Assembly: GCA_000231825.2 (NCBI GenBank)
Contig: JH720306.1
Location: 291,784 to 355,783 of the forward strand
DNA length: 64,000 bases
DNA from: Tetrahymena elliotti 4EA
Lineage: Eukaryota; Ciliophora; Oligohymenophorea; Hymenostomatida; Tetrahymenidae
Reading direction: 5' to 3'
The position numbers and the translations under genes are program-made. Position 1 is the stretch's first letter. Every line of letters starts with the position of its first letter. The notes beneath the pieces are model-generated. The model was not told the origin of the DNA and did no database searches. It was given only the letters and a program-made list of their open reading frames with translations. Shown here one piece after another: positions 36,205 through 50,400 of the stretch.

Positions 36205-38093
36205 ATGAATTAAAGTTTAGTAACCCTTTAATTTGGTCCACTTTCTTATGCATATGGCAATACATATTTTTACTTGGAAGTAATTTAGAAATATTAGGAA
36301 TATATAATTAATAAATTATCCTTGTAATCTTGTAATGACAAAAGGGCTAGTAATTTTTTGAAGAAGATGATCCAATTGAGCATTCAAATTTATTTAAGAA
36401 TCTAAATACCAAGACTCCCAGAAATATTGCTTGGGGAAAAAAAGATGATTTAGATGTTTTAAAGTTTTACAGCAGTGCATTCTTAAAAAATAAGAAAAAG
36501 ACTGATTAATCTTCAATGAAATTAGATCCTTTAAATCCTATTGAGTCTTTATTATGGTATTGTTTTTTTTTATTTATTTGATCATTCTAAGAATACTAAA
36601 TGATTGCAAATATTAAATAGGGAGAAGGATAAGGTTTAGGTAATTTAGTATGAGTAATTGGCCAAAGAAGATTAAGAAGAATAAAAGCAAATGGAATAAT
36701 TACTAAAAAATAAATTTTTCCCTTTGTTTAAAGAAATATAATTTGATCGTAAGTATTAAGTAGAATTGCCTCATTTATTAGATCAAAAATTTGAAGTATA
36801 TCAAGAAGGATAAATATTAGCTAAGAGTGATTAAATAGTAAATTATTTTTAGATATTGTAATATATCTTAACAATGTTCAAATATAGACTGAATTAAATG
36901 AAGATAAAATTAGATTGATTTTAGAAGAATCAGACTATGTTAATGGATTTTAAGTATTTGTTGATGCAGATTCTGGATTTGGTGGATTTTGGTAATTTAT
37001 TTACAGATAAAGATTCTATCTAATTGAGTTAAAAATATTTATTTTTATTTCAGTGAAGAAGTATTATAAATAGTTGTTGATGAGTGCCCAAAGAAGCCAA
37101 TTATTACTTACAGTTTATATGATTATGAGAACACTTAATAATTAAATAACAAAAAATTTGTTAATGAGATTATTTCTTTGGATAAATACAGAGAGTTGTC
37201 CAGTATTTTGGTTCCAATCAATTTGAATAGATTAACTAAATTTTCTTATTATGTAAATTACAATCCTGCTATGGAATTGTTTGATCGTTCTATGGTAAAT
37301 TTTAAATTATATATCAAAATTTAAAAAATATGTTAATATTGTAATAATAAATAAAAGCTTGTAGCAGGTTTATTTAGTGGATTTACTGGAGGATACAGAG
37401 CTAAAGAAAGCAATGGTTTATAAGATTTTTACAAGAACATTGTTTCCTTCCCAAGCAATAATATATTCAATTCAACCTTTACTATTCCTATTATTTCAGA
37501 TGAAAGCGGTACTTTGGTTAATGAACATATTTTTAACTATCAAACAAAAAGAAATTAATTTAATTATCTCTACCACGATTTTGATCAATATTGGAATGAT
37601 GAAGAATGGGGTGCACCTGAGTCTTTTGGAGAATCATATTTCTTGAGAGGTTCAGTCTAAATGCCAACAGAACCTCCTAAATCATAAAGCATGCAAATTA
37701 GAATTATAGAGGCCTTACTTCTTTATAAAACAAAATATCACCGTCACCTATTCTCCAAAAATATTTAAGAAACATATTTATATTAGCTTGATACATAAGA
37801 AAACTATGATGAATTTTCACTTCCTTTACACACAGCTATTTTCTCAAATGAATAATTCTCTACCAAACTTTAGTAACTAGTCAAGGGATAACTAGGCTTG
37901 ACAAAGAATACTAAAGTATCTTACTATCAATTAGATTACTCAGGTAAATTTATTTATTAAATTAAAATTTTAAAATAAAATATTTTAAACAATTATAACA
38001 GAAGAAGATTTTGGTGAGTTAAGATATAAATACTAAGACTTGTTTGAGGCATATGCTAAGAATAACTAATTACATTTAGAAGAAGATCATTGA
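36205..38093 (+). CDS. Misato/DML1-family protein (tubulin-like)
   Basis: Seven exons in phase: 36205-36279, 36351-36556, 36621-36837, 36888-36991, 37054-37294, 37358-37943, 38002-38093 (506 residues). The N-terminal motif TLQFGPLSYAYGNTYFYLE matches the Misato/DML1 segment that resembles the tubulin nucleotide-binding start. EESDYVNGFQVFVDADSGFG is the family's most conserved block, and a tubulin-like region with ESLFDRSM-type sequence follows (MELFDRSM). Length fits the family (about 480-570). Misato is linked to TRiC/CCT chaperonin and tubulin folding in animals, and DML1 to mitochondria in yeast. The frame 37377-37646 in another register is a shadow of exon 6. Confidence 0.85.
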
Positions 38094-38799
38094 ATGAAAA
38101 AAATTATTTCCTAATTCAAACAAACTTTTTTAATTAACTATTTAAATAAAATAATTTATTATTAATCATAATCATTTATATTTCTATTAAAATAATTTTT
38201 ATATTTCATAAGTAACTACCTAACATATTAAAATAATCTTAATTATTTAGTATGAAAATCTTAGCTTGTTTTAACATCAAAAAATGTTTACAAATTGAAT
38301 ATAGAATATCAATAAGTTTCAATTTTTCCATTCATTTTTTGATAATCTAAAAATTTAATTCCAAACTCTAAAAATCAGTGCAAACCAAAAAAAGCAAAGC
38401 AGGAAGGAAGTTGTTATATATTCAAAAAAAAAATTAAATTTTGTATTGAAATTAAAAATGAATATATCTTATTATTATCTATCCATCCATCATGTATTTA
38501 TGAATGCATGATTTGATTGAGTGTTAGTTTGCTTGAAGAAAATAAGTTTCATCAAAGATGACTAAGATTTATTGCTATTTTTGTATGTATTTAATAAGCA
38601 ATCGATTGTTTGTTATACATTATTTTTATGTAAATTGATATTGAAAAAAAAGTTTTTAGAAAATTAATAATTGATTTAGTGAATAGAATAGCTCTTAATA
38701 AATTTCAATAAAATAAGATAATTAAGAGGAAAATAAAATAAGAACTTTAACTATTTATTTATTTGTAAGTGATATAATATAAGGGCATACATCATTAAA
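38094..38799. other. AT-rich spacer
   Basis: About 700 bp, 5' flank of the PF20-type gene; nothing else supported. Confidence 0.5.
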
Positions 38800-41562
38800 A
38801 TGTCCAGCATTTAGGAAATTAAAGAAGAAAAAGAGGGCGAATTTTACGTTATGGAAGGTAATCCTTTATTAGTTTATTTATTAGGTTATTTAGGGTTCTT
38901 CTTAACCATTTGCTGAGAGATAATTAAATATATTTAATTTGATTTGTAAATTAAAAATTAAGCCGTTGAATTAACCAGTGAAAGTGAGCCTGAAGATTTA
39001 GATGGATTATCTGAAATAGATGATATGAAAGTTGATGATGAAGATATAAATGATCTTGATAAATTAGTAGCAACTACAAGGAGTAAAATAAATTATATAC
39101 CCAAATTCTGTTGAGATATATGATTAATCACTCTTTTTATTAAATTTGTAACTAGAGGAGGTAATTGTTCCTCCAAAGGAAGATAAAAAGCCAGTTTCTA
39201 AAACTGTTAAACGTTTAGAAGTAGTTGATGATTTCATTAGAAATTTCTTGATTAAACACAAAATGACTCGTTCTTTGGAAGTTTTTTAAGTAATTAACTA
39301 ATACAAACTGTCTTTTAAAGATTTAAAAGTTGATTTTATTAATAAAATCAAATTATTATTATAATTTAGTAAGAGTGGTATGAATTGAGTTAGAAGGGTA
39401 GACTTACAAGTGACACCATAGGATAAGTTCCTGATGTTTACATAAGAAATGAAAAGCTTGAAGATGAAATGGATTATTTAAGAAATGAACTTGATAAAGC
39501 TAAAATAATTGCTGAAAAGGCAAAGTAATTAGTTAATAAAAAATCTTTATAAAAAATGATTAAATTAGTAGTTATTTTTTAAATTTTGGAATGCTTCAAA
39601 TTTGCAATAAGCGTGAATGTTCATTCATTCTGTTGCAATTATAAACACAAAAAAATATTAAAATAATTTTAAATGCAAAAACTAGAAATATTATTTTGAA
39701 TGAATAAAAGGACAAATATTTGAATTTAAATTAAAGAATTTTTGCTAAGTAAATAATTAAAAAATAACGTTTTGACTTTCTTAAAAACAGGGCTACTTAT
39801 GACAAATTGAGAAAAGAAAGAGATTTCCATAAAATGCATCACCATAGAGTTTAATAAGAGAAAAAAAAGTTAAATAATGATATCGAAAAATTGAAAGCCC
39901 TTCACTAGTAATATGAAACTAAGTATGAAGAGCTCTCTCAAAAATATGCTCATGCTATGAAAGAAAAAATGCTTTTAAAATTAGAAAGAGATAGATTAGT
40001 TGCTAAAAATGAAGCCCTATAAAAGAGTTTATAAAATGTAAACAAATCTTCTTTATTTTTAAATTAGTTTATTTATTTGTTTAGAAGAGTTGATAACACG
40101 TAAACACATCTTCTTCATTCTTAAATTATTATTTTGTTTGTTTATTTGTTTTTATTTTGAAATTTATGATTTTTTTTTAGATTGAAGATAAAATGGGAAA
40201 GGAAGGAACTGGATTAGGACCTGAAGGATTACCAAAGTTAAATGATAGCTATAAATAGTAATAAAAAGAATAAGAAGAGAAGAGTCCTAAGCTAGGAACA
40301 CTAAAGAAAACTAAATTTAATTATACTCCTATACCAAATGATAATAGACCTAATCCTTATGCAGGATTAAATTTTGACACATAACCTTACAGAAATGCTG
40401 TCTTACAAAAAACATTTAAAGGTCATATGATGGCAATATCATCAATAGCTATGCATCCTAAGCGTTCTATTTGTGCTACTGCATCTGATGATTTCACTTG
40501 GAAGGTAAATACATTTTTAATTGTAATTTCTAAAAATATATTTATTTCAATTCTTTTTTAGATTTGGACTTTGCCTTAAGGTGAGCTTATTCTCAGTGGT
40601 GAAGGACATAAAGATTGGGTTTCAGGTATTAGTTTCCATCCTAAAGGTTCTCATTTAGTAACAAGCAGTGGTGACTGCACAATCAAAGTTTGGGATTTCA
40701 TTAACTCAACTTGTACCCACACTTTTAAGGATCACATATAACCAGTATGGGATGTTGCATATCATGATACAGGTTTAATATTTATTTAAGTAATTAAACA
40801 GATTTTTAATAAAAAAAAATTATAGGTGATTTTATAGTTTCAGGTTCTATGGATCATACTGCTAAATTATTTGACTTGGGCTGTGGTAAAAGAGTTCATA
40901 CATTCAAAGGACATAAAGATTCCGTTAATTGTGTTAAATTTTAACCCTATTCTAATATATTAGGTAATTTTAACTTTTTAGTAATCCTATTTGATTAAAA
41001 TTTATTTAAATAATAAAAATAGCCACTGCAAGCGCAGATTAAACTCTATCTTTATGGGATATGAGAAGTGGTTTATGTGCTCAAACATTCTATGGTCATA
41101 GAATCACAGTTAATTATCTAGATTTTTCATTAAAGGTAAATAATATTGAGTCTATTGATTTGGATTATTAAACATTTTGATAAATAAATTATTAGGGAGA
41201 TACACTTGCTTCTTGTGATGCTGATGGTATTGTTAAAGTTTGGGATGTAAGAATGGTAAAGGAAAGGTAATTAAAAAAATTTATAATTTATTTATTAGAA
41301 AGTTATATTAACTTTATTTTAAAATAGAAATCAATACATGAGTTCAACAAAGAGTGTAAATTCAGTAGCTATTGATAAGAGTGGTGTTATGATTGCTTGT
41401 GCAGATGATGAAGGAAATATAAAACTGTTTAATGATTCTACTGGTAAATTGGAACATACACTTAAAGGACATGAAGATAAAGTAGAAGATGTTGCATTTG
41501 ATTTTAATTCTAAAATGATAATTTCTTGTGGTGCAGATTCTACTTTCAGAGTCTGGTAATGA
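38800..41562 (+). CDS. SPAG16: Axonemal central-apparatus WD40 protein, PF20/SPAG16 ortholog
   Basis: Eleven exons in phase: 38800-38857, 38963-39082, 39156-39289, 39370-39524, 39791-40037, 40181-40504, 40562-40772, 40826-40963, 41023-41135, 41196-41266, 41328-41562 (601 residues; Chlamydomonas PF20 is about 606). An acidic N-terminus leads to a LisH-like helix pair (DDFIRNFLIKHKMTRSLEVF) and then QEWYELSQKGRL and PDVYIRNEKLEDE. A coiled coil carries the family signature KERDFHKMHHHRV. Seven WD40 repeats follow from about residue 313 (TFKGHMMAISSIAMHP; GHKDWVSGISFHP; GSMDHTAKLFDLG; ATASADQTLSLWD; CDADGIVKVWD; final SCGADSTFRVW). PF20 sits on the bridge between the central-pair microtubules and is needed for ciliary motility. 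The gene neighbours two other microtubule-related genes. Confidence 0.93.
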
Positions 41563-43123
41563 AAGAATGAAAGGACTGCTAATTAATAAAATATTAAATA
41601 TTTCTAATCAAATTAAAGAAAATAAATTTTAAATAAAGGTTCTTAACTCACACATAATGCTTAACTATTTATTATAAGGCTTTTTTTGTTTGGACGATCA
41701 GAATTTACAAAAATATATAAAAACTTGGTTTTATATCATTTAAGGTAATACTAATAATTTAATTAAACCTATAGATATTTTTATTTGTACAAATATATAT
41801 AACAAATATTCTGCTTTTAAATCCATTCATCCATTTATCCATTCATTCATCCATTTTTTGTGCTATCTATCTTTCTTTTAAACGTTTTTTGTGAATAATT
41901 TCCTTGTTTGCATTTTTTTTCTGCTGGTAAAAAAATTTATATAGAAAAAACTTTTTTTTCTGCTCTGTCATTTTTTTTCTGCAGGGTTTCTAATTCTGAT
42001 TTAGAGTAAATTTTTATCAAAAACTAAAATAATCAGGATAACAACTTACAAAATATGAGTATATATTTTTTCGCTCTGATAAATTTTTATTTTTAGCCAT
42101 TGATAAGGATTTCGCTATTTTAATTTTTATTCTGAAAGAAGGTTAAATAAAGGAGTTTTAACACGGCAAATATTTCCCTTGATTGATTAAATTTTAATAT
42201 CTCAAATACTTAGTATTTATTGATTTTTAGATAAGGGAAATCATGATCTAAATTTATTGAAATGTTTGCTTTTTAAGAATAATAATAATAATAATTTTTA
42301 ATAAAAAATTGTACCAAATAAATAGCAAAAAAGAGTATATTTTTTATTTAGATCAAATATTTTATTCATAGTATGATGATGTAGTTTGGCAAAAATAGAT
42401 CATTGGAAAAAAGATCATTGGAGGAATAAGTAATAATATTCTTATATATTTTATCTTCTCTTAAAAAAAAATTCTAATATTCCAATACTAATTTGTTTGA
42501 AAAATGAGATGTGATTTAATTTGAGAAGAAATTTATTCAATGTCAAACATTAAAAACTAAATTAATCTTCTTTAAAATAATTTTGAAAAATAGCTACTAT
42601 GGATAAGAGAAGCATCACTGAACGAATCAGAAAGACTAAATGTAGCAAATAAAATAAATTTGATTATTAATTAAATTTAAGATATTAGGAAATAAAATTA
42701 ATTTTGAAGTAAATTTTGATCAAAAAAATTGCCAAAAATGAGAGATAATATTAATACCTCTTTTTATTCATTATTTATATCAACTCAAATCAGAAAACTT
42801 TAATTTATTTTTTGTAAATTGAAATGAGAGAAATATTTACCTTATTTTTTTAACAACAAATAAAAAAATTTCTTCAAAAAATCAATTTACTAACTTTAAA
42901 CTCCATAATCTCTTACTCATTTAATGATTTGTGGTTTAAAGAGAAGTGTTTACTTATTCAAAATTTTTTGATATCTTAAGATTGCTTAATTTCTCTTTTA
43001 CTTTATTACATATATTAACCAGGAATATAAAAGATTTATTAAATAATTTGTTTACTAATATCAACTTATTTTTAAATTTAGTCTTTATAAGATCCACCAT
43101 TTGCTGTAGATAGAAAAAAAACT
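41563..43123. other. AT-rich spacer with short repeated words
   Basis: About 1.5 kb without a supported gene. Three copies of TTTTTTTTCTGC lie at roughly 41914, 41951 and 41973. ATCCATTCATCC-like tracts occur near 41823-41855. A 9-bp inverted pair (ATTTCCCTT / AAGGGAAAT) sits near 42173 and 42235. Confidence 0.45.
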
Positions 43124-46100
43124 ATGAATAATACAAATAATTAAACCTTTATTAGGGATTTGAAGTTCTTACAGCCTCTTGAGGTTTAGTTGGAGAGTAA
43201 TTACTTTACAGAGATTTATTATTTGATGTTGATCCAATTAAGCCTACAATAATAAATTGTAATCTAAATATAGGAGATTTGAAAACAAACAGATTCAACT
43301 TAGAAGCAAGAGAGAATGATATCCAAGAATTCAGAGAGATAGATAGACTGAATTAAGAGGGTCGAAATAACAAGCATGGTCTGATTTCACTCTACAATAA
43401 AGATTCCGAAATAAAAATTAGTCCCAAGTTAATGGTTTGTATTACAATGTATAATGAATCAAGAAAAGAATTAGGTAATAAATAATTAGTTATGATGGCG
43501 ATTATTTTAAAAAGACACTGTTTTATTATGATTTTTGCAATAAAAATTTTAAAAATATTTTTTAATTTTTGAATGATTTTATTTTAAATGTTTAGAGTCA
43601 ACTTTAAATGGTATTTTTAAGAACGTGAGAGTTTTCAAAGAAGAATGCCTTATAGATAATTTAGAAATAGTAGTAGTTATTATATATGATGGTATGAATA
43701 AACTTTGCACTACTACAAGAGAAGAAATTATAGATATTGATGAAGATATGCTTGAATACTTCACGTAAACTCATAAAACTTAGCCAAAATAAATTTAAAA
43801 TTATTTTATAAAAAGAGCATAAGACAGAAAGATTTAGAATGAAGATCCAGAATTCAACATGAAATATTAATATGAGACATATTGTTATAATCTAAAATTA
43901 TCTTAGATCAAGATAGATGAAGAAGAACACAAAAATAAATTTGAAATATTTGATACAGATAAGAAAATAAAGGAGAATTATGAACAATGGAAAATCGCCA
44001 ACCAACACTACAATGAAAAAGATGGCAAAAGAAAGTTTTTGTAGGATGAAAAAGATGAAGCATTTAAATACATCTAAAGCAAGAAGAATAATGGATTGTA
44101 TTTATTTTTCTTTTTTTGTTCTTTATTAAAATTATTATTTAATAATAAGTCTTTATTAAATTCAATCTTCACTTGAGTAAATTGATGATGCCACAAAAGA
44201 GGAAGACAGGAAGAAAAAGAAAAAGTATCTTAAAAATAATTAGAAAACTGAAGAACAAAGAGATTCATTAGACAATTATATTGATGATGAATCTATCAGT
44301 ATTTTCCACTGTGTGAAGTATCAAAATGGTGGTAAATTATCAAGTCATTTGTGGTTCTTTAGTGGTTTCTGTGAATTATTCTAGCCTTCTTACACTATTC
44401 TCCTTGATTGCGGTTTGGTTCCAGATGAAAATGCTCTTTTCAACATGTTTTTGGCTTTCGAAACAGATTAAGATATTGGTGGTGTTTGTGGATTTATGGG
44501 TATCAAATTCTAAGATGTATACACAGACGCTGGTCAAAGAAGTAAAAATATTTCTCTAAAAATGGAAAAAAATTTTTATTTTTCATGAAATTTGAATTAA
44601 ACAGAGGATGAATATAAGAAAGCACAACCTTAAATTGATTTTTTATCAGACTTATTTTAAAAGATATTCTGTATTTAAAAGGCTTAGATGTATGAGTATA
44701 ACATGGGTAATGCTTTTGCTTAAAATAAATTTTCAAATTATTAATAAACTGTTTAATAGGTCATTTTATCGATAAGCCATTTGAGTCTCTTTTTGGTTAT
44801 ATCTAAGTACTTCCTGGTGCTTTCAGTGGTTACAGATGGGAAGCTTTAAAACGTGATGAAGACGACTGTATTTTAGATGATTATTTATCCAGTGTATTGG
44901 ATTAGTCAAGAGAGCTTACATTAGAGTAGCAAAATATGAATCTTGCAGAAGACAGAATTCTATGCTTAAAAATCTACTCAAAACATAAAAAAAGATATAC
45001 TTTAAAATACTTGCCTAATAGTCGTGCAAAAGTAGATCCTGTTACAGATTTGATGACTCTAATCAGTCAAAGAAGTAACCATTTCGCATTTAATTAGTCA
45101 ATAAATTTTTCAAAGTTTTTTGTCTTAAATAAATAAAGGAAGATGGATTAATGGTTCAACTTTTGCTTTAAAACTTGTAAAATGCTTTTATTAATGAAAG
45201 TCCAAAAATAAAAACTTTATTTTTTGTAAAACAGTGTTTAAGAGACAGTAATCTAGTTTACGATTCAGATCACAGCATGTATGACATCATCAAGTTCAAG
45301 CTATGCATGGCTTTTGCTTGGTTGAATAACGTACTTACTGATTAATCTCTTATTTTCTTTTTAAATAAATTTTTTTTCATTTTAATTGAAATTTTGTTTT
45401 GGTTTTTTTATTTGTTTTTTTATGATTTTTAAAATAATTTAAAAAAGTTTTTGAGTTATATTTCTTTGTCTGTGTTCTTCCTTATTGTCTTCATTATGAT
45501 AGAAACAATTGTCAGTTAAACTACTTTGCAAGGTTCAATTCTAAATGGGTCTTCTCTCCAGCTGCTTATTACTACATTATTTTTTGCTGCTTACTTTATT
45601 TCTGTTCTTGTTATCATGTATCTTTCGCTTATGCTTGATACGAGAAAGCAGGAAATAATAAGATCATTTTATCCAATTTCAACATTTTTGGGTAAATTTT
45701 TTTATTTTTGAGTTGTAATTAATTAAATAAACGATTTTTTAATTATGAACAAACTAATAGGTGTTGTAATGATTGTTGCTTACGTTTTTATGCTTATTTA
45801 TGTTATTTTAACAACATTATTTACTTTTGATTACTATATAGAGGGTAATTAGTATTCAAAATATTCTACCTCTGGTATATTGCAATCGTGGAATGATAAT
45901 TTACTTAAGGAGTTATTCTGTTATTTAATTGTTCTCGGATTTTTCATTACTTTTATTCCTTACATTTTTAATCCTCGTAAGATATTAGAAATGATGATTT
46001 CTTTTATTCACTTCATAGCTTACCAAGCTTAGTATATTCATCTCTTTACAATTTATGCTTATTGTAGAATTGATGATTTTTCTTGGGGTACAAAGGGCCA

Positions 46101-46662
46101 AAGTAATTTTATTATATTAATTATGTATTTAATATAAATAAATTTTTGCTAATATAATAAAGATTCTGATACATAGTAGCAAGATGTAAGCAAAGGTATC
46201 AAATTTAAGTTTGTCTTAAAATGGTTTTTGATTAACTTTTGCATTGCATTCTTGTTTTCTTCCTTCTTGACTTCGACAATCATGCCTGATGAGATGCAAT
46301 AGTATGTTAAACCAGCTATTTTGACATGTATTTCATTTGTTTTTGTTGGCCAACTTGTATTGAGAGTTATCGGAGCTTTAATTTATGAATTTCATTTCCT
46401 ATACTTCAGAAGAAAAATGACTAACAAAAAAAAAAGTGTTCATCACTTAAGAGAATAAGGACCTGAATAAGCACACCTTAAAGAGATTACTAGAATCAAA
46501 TAAGTAATTCAAAGGTCTTAAAGAATGTTAGAATAAGGTAGCGATATCATACCATCTTTGGGCAATAATTAAATGACTTCATTTGATTAAAACTCTTAAT
46601 TATATAATTAATTTAACTAGTAAAACACTCAATATGTCTAAAACAACACAATATTTGCTTGA
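43124..46662 (+). CDS. Chitin synthase (tandem copy 1)
   Basis: Exons 43124-43196, 43274-43474, 43596-44097, 44150-44541, 44605-44706, 44760-45074, 45139-45176, 45235-45330, 45448-45691, 45761-46102 and 46163-46662 give 934 residues. It is a family-2 glycosyltransferase using UDP-GlcNAc at a membrane. Motifs in order: CITMYNESRKEL; VVIIYDGM; QNGGKLSSHLWFF; LLDCGLVPD (DxG); GGVCGFMGIKF; LPGAFSGYRWEAL; LAEDRILC (catalytic ED of the EDR motif); and QRRRWINGST, split by the intron 45075-45138. Five to seven membrane helices follow, including SLSVFFLIVFIMIE and IGALIYEFHFLYF, then a polar Gln-rich tail. All catalytic motifs are intact. The start follows the second copy, whose N-terminus matches (LQPLEVQLE / LQPIELQLA). 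It would make chitin, known from ciliate cyst walls and loricae. Confidence 0.92.
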
Positions 46663-47420
46663 GCAATAGGGTTGATTTTATATGAGTACCAAAGGTGTTT
46701 CAAGTATTTAATAAAGCAATTATCTTAAAATTAACTAAATTAATTAGTATTTAGTGAATTATTAAATTGTAGTTAAATGTGGATTGAATTATATATTTGT
46801 ATCCTATAATTTTCTTCAGTATTAATCATACCTATCCACCTTATCAGAATAAAATTAAGTTTTAAAGGTAAAAAACAAAATAGTTATTCACCAAATTAAG
46901 TAAATTAAAATCACCTTGCGTATTATTCTAAAATTCACAAATAATAATGTTTTTATTATCTATAAACCTTACAATTTACCACATCAAACATTACCAACTT
47001 TACTTTGAAAAGTTAGAAATAGTATGAAACATTCATTTAGAAATGAAATTGGAGTTAAGAGAAAATTTCTTATGAAGGCGCCAATAATCAGAAAGATTTC
47101 CCATATCAGAAAAATGAGAAGAATAAAATAAATAATTTCATTTTTTTCTCAAATTAGTTTATTATACTCAATGTTTTACTAAGGAATGTCTCAGAATGAA
47201 TAAATTAATCTAATTAGTAGTCAAATATTAGTGTTTTTTATGTAGAAATAACAAGAATTTCCACTAAATTATAGTAACAAGCAAAAATTTTTTCTCCATC
47301 CAAAAAGCCTATCAAAAATCCAATTTAAAATAAATCCAATAAATTTGATATTACTTAAAAAATAATTAAATAAACAAACATCTAAGATTTCTTAATAACA
47401 TATAAGTCATCTATCTAAAT
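46663..47420. other. Spacer between the two chitin synthases
   Basis: About 760 bp, AT-rich, no supported gene. Confidence 0.5.
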
Positions 47421-50400
47421 ATGAATAAGACAGTTATTCACAACAATTCTTTTGTATCTACTGATAGAATCAAAAAGATTTTATAGCCCATAGAACTCTA
47501 ATTAGCTAGTAATAATATATGAAGCATTTTATAACTAATAATTTAGATTATCCATCATCCATCTCGCAAAATTTAATTAATGATCATATTTTTATATTAT
47601 AAATAGAGGGTGAAAATAACTCTTTTAAGCTTTCTTCCAGAACTTTGACATAGCAAAATTGGGCAAATGATATAGCAAATAAAAAATTTTAGTTATTAGA
47701 AAATGAAAACCTGACACCTGAAAGTGTTTTGTTCAGAGCACCTTAAAATGGTTTGATATCGTTATTCAATAGATTCAACGGAGAAGACAAAAATGGAGAC
47801 AAAACTGGAGATGAAATTTATATTCAACCTAAAGTAATTATTTGTGTTACTATGTATAATGAACCCCGTAAAGAATTAGGTAAGATATTAAATTTAGAAA
47901 TAAAGATTATCTAAATTGACTTCATATTAATAATTTAGAGGAAACATTAGATGGTATTGTAAGCAACATTTCAACATTTAAGAAAGAGTGTAGCATCTCC
48001 AACAATGAAATTTTGGTCATAGTAGTATATGATGGTATTGATAGAATGAATGCAAGTAAAGATAGTGATGACAGCATGTTGGATTATTTTAGGTAAAATA
48101 TTATTCTCAACAAAAATAATTATTTAATTCATTGGAAAAAATACTCGCTTTCTCATAGATTATTTCTAAATAATTTCAATTTTTACTTTTTAGAATCATA
48201 CTTTAGTTTGGATTTTAAAAATGTTAAAATTAACATTTCATTACAACTTTAATCTTACATTTTCTTAATGAAAAACAGTTCTTGGGATGAAGTTGTCAAA
48301 ATCGAAAATGGAAGTGAAAGAAGAACTATGAGATAAGAGTATGATGAATATTGCTACAATCTTAAAATCTCTAAATTAGATGTTGAAAAAATTAAATTAA
48401 ATGATTTCAAAGAAATGAGTGCTGATATTAAGTTAATGAAAGAATTCGAAAAATATTAAAAAGAAAATAATAATGACAAAAGAGCAATAGACCAACAAAA
48501 ATCAGAATTTCTTTATAAGAAGAAAGATGATGCTTCTAAATACCTTAAGGAGAAAGTAAACAATGCATAGTAATATCTCATTAATCTTCATGAAAATTAT
48601 ATAATTTGTTTTATTATTTATTAAGTCTTTACTAGATGAGACATAAACTTCAAAAGGCCACATCTGGAAATGAAGATAATAATGAACAAATCCTAGTAAT
48701 TACTTTAATTTTTTAATATTTTTGATATTTAATTTTTTTTTAAATCAAAAAGGACTCTGATGATACACTTAATATTATGCATTGCGTTAAGTATTAAAAT
48801 GGTGGTAAATTATCAAGTCACTTGTGGTTCTTTTGTGGTTTTTGTGAACTTTTTAATCCCAATTATACCATTTTGCTAGATTGTGGTTTAGTCCCTGATC
48901 ACAGAGCTATGTTTAACATGTTCTTAGCACTAGAAAGTGATGAAAACATTGGAGGTGTTTGTGGATTTATGGGTATTAAGTTCTAAGATATCTATACTGA
49001 AGCAGGAGAGAGAAGTAAATAAAACTAAATATATTTATGAAAATAATTAAAATTTATATCAATAGATGATGGCTACAATGAGGATGAAATTGACTGCCTT
49101 TCAGATATTTATTAAAGAGTATTTAGCATTTAAAGAGCTTAGATGTATGAATATAATATGGGTATTTCTACTTTATCACCTTTTGAAATATATTTTATTT
49201 ATTAATGTATGTATGTATGATAAAGGTCACTTTATTGATAAACCTTTCGAGTCTCTGTTTGGCTATATTTAGGTGCTTCCTGGTGCTTTTTCTGGTTATA
49301 GATGGGAAGCCTTGAAAAGAGATGATGATAATGAAAGTATTCTTGATGACTATCTCAGTAGTGTTTTGGATAAAGAATAAGAATTAACTCTTGAGCAAGA
49401 AAATATGAACTTGGCCGAAGATAGAATTCTCTGTTTAAAAATCTATTCAAAAAGAGGAAAAAGATATACACTACGTTATTTACCTAATTGCAAAGCTAGA
49501 GTCGATCCTGTTACTAACCTCATGGTTTTAGTTTCATAAAGAAGTAAGATTTTTTAATTAAGAATGAAGATATTAATATAAAACTAATCACTTAACATTT
49601 AACAGGAAGATGGATTAATGGTTCAACATTTGCTCTTAGAATGGTAAATTATTTAAGAATTTATTTATTTTATAGATAGATGTCTAAGATAACTCCTTAT
49701 TTATCTCTTATTGATATTAAATTATTTCTATTAACACCTCATATAATTAACTAATCTTTATCTTTTATCAAATAGTGTTTAGAAAATAAAAGTATTATTT
49801 ATGAATCTAATCACACTGCTTTTGAATTGTGCCTTTTCAAATTCTGTATGTTTTTTGCTTGGCTCAATGATGTAATTTATTTATTTTGTACAATAAAATG
49901 ATGTTTTAACATTTCTGTTTATAATTACTAATAAAGGCTTTGAGTTATATCTCTCTTTCAGTTTTCTTCACAATCGTCTTCATTATGTTAATGACTAATG
50001 TTAGTACAGTTACATTAGATGGTGCTATAAATACTGGTTCAGCTCTAGCTGTTTTCTTTGTTACTCTCTTCCTTGCTTCTTACTTTTTGGCTATATTAAT
50101 AATTATCTTCTACTCTTTATCATTTGACACTAGAAATAGATAAATGCATAAGATATTCTATTCTCTTTCATGTTACTTAGGTAAAAAATTACTTATTCAT
50201 TGCTCTAATTTAATAAATTTGAGTTAAATTATATTTTTTAAACAAATAGGTCTTGAGATGATTGCTGCTTATATTATTATGCTTCTATATATTATTCTCA
50301 TTACTATTTTTACCATCCAAAAATATGTGCTTGGTAACGATTCAGGATTTGGAACTGATGGTGTTTTAAGTTCTTGGAGCGATGATGGATGGACTAAATA

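Noticed and set aside
41338..41559. Separate WD40 gene
   Set aside because: It is the last exon of the PF20-type gene and joins in phase with the upstream exon.
43197..43211. A 15-bp intron in chitin synthase copy 1
   Set aside because: A 77-bp intron (43197-43273) with the same donor fits in phase and matches the exon 1/2 junction of copy 2.
45526..45711. Independent small membrane protein
   Set aside because: It is exon 9 of chitin synthase copy 1, with a matching exon in copy 2.
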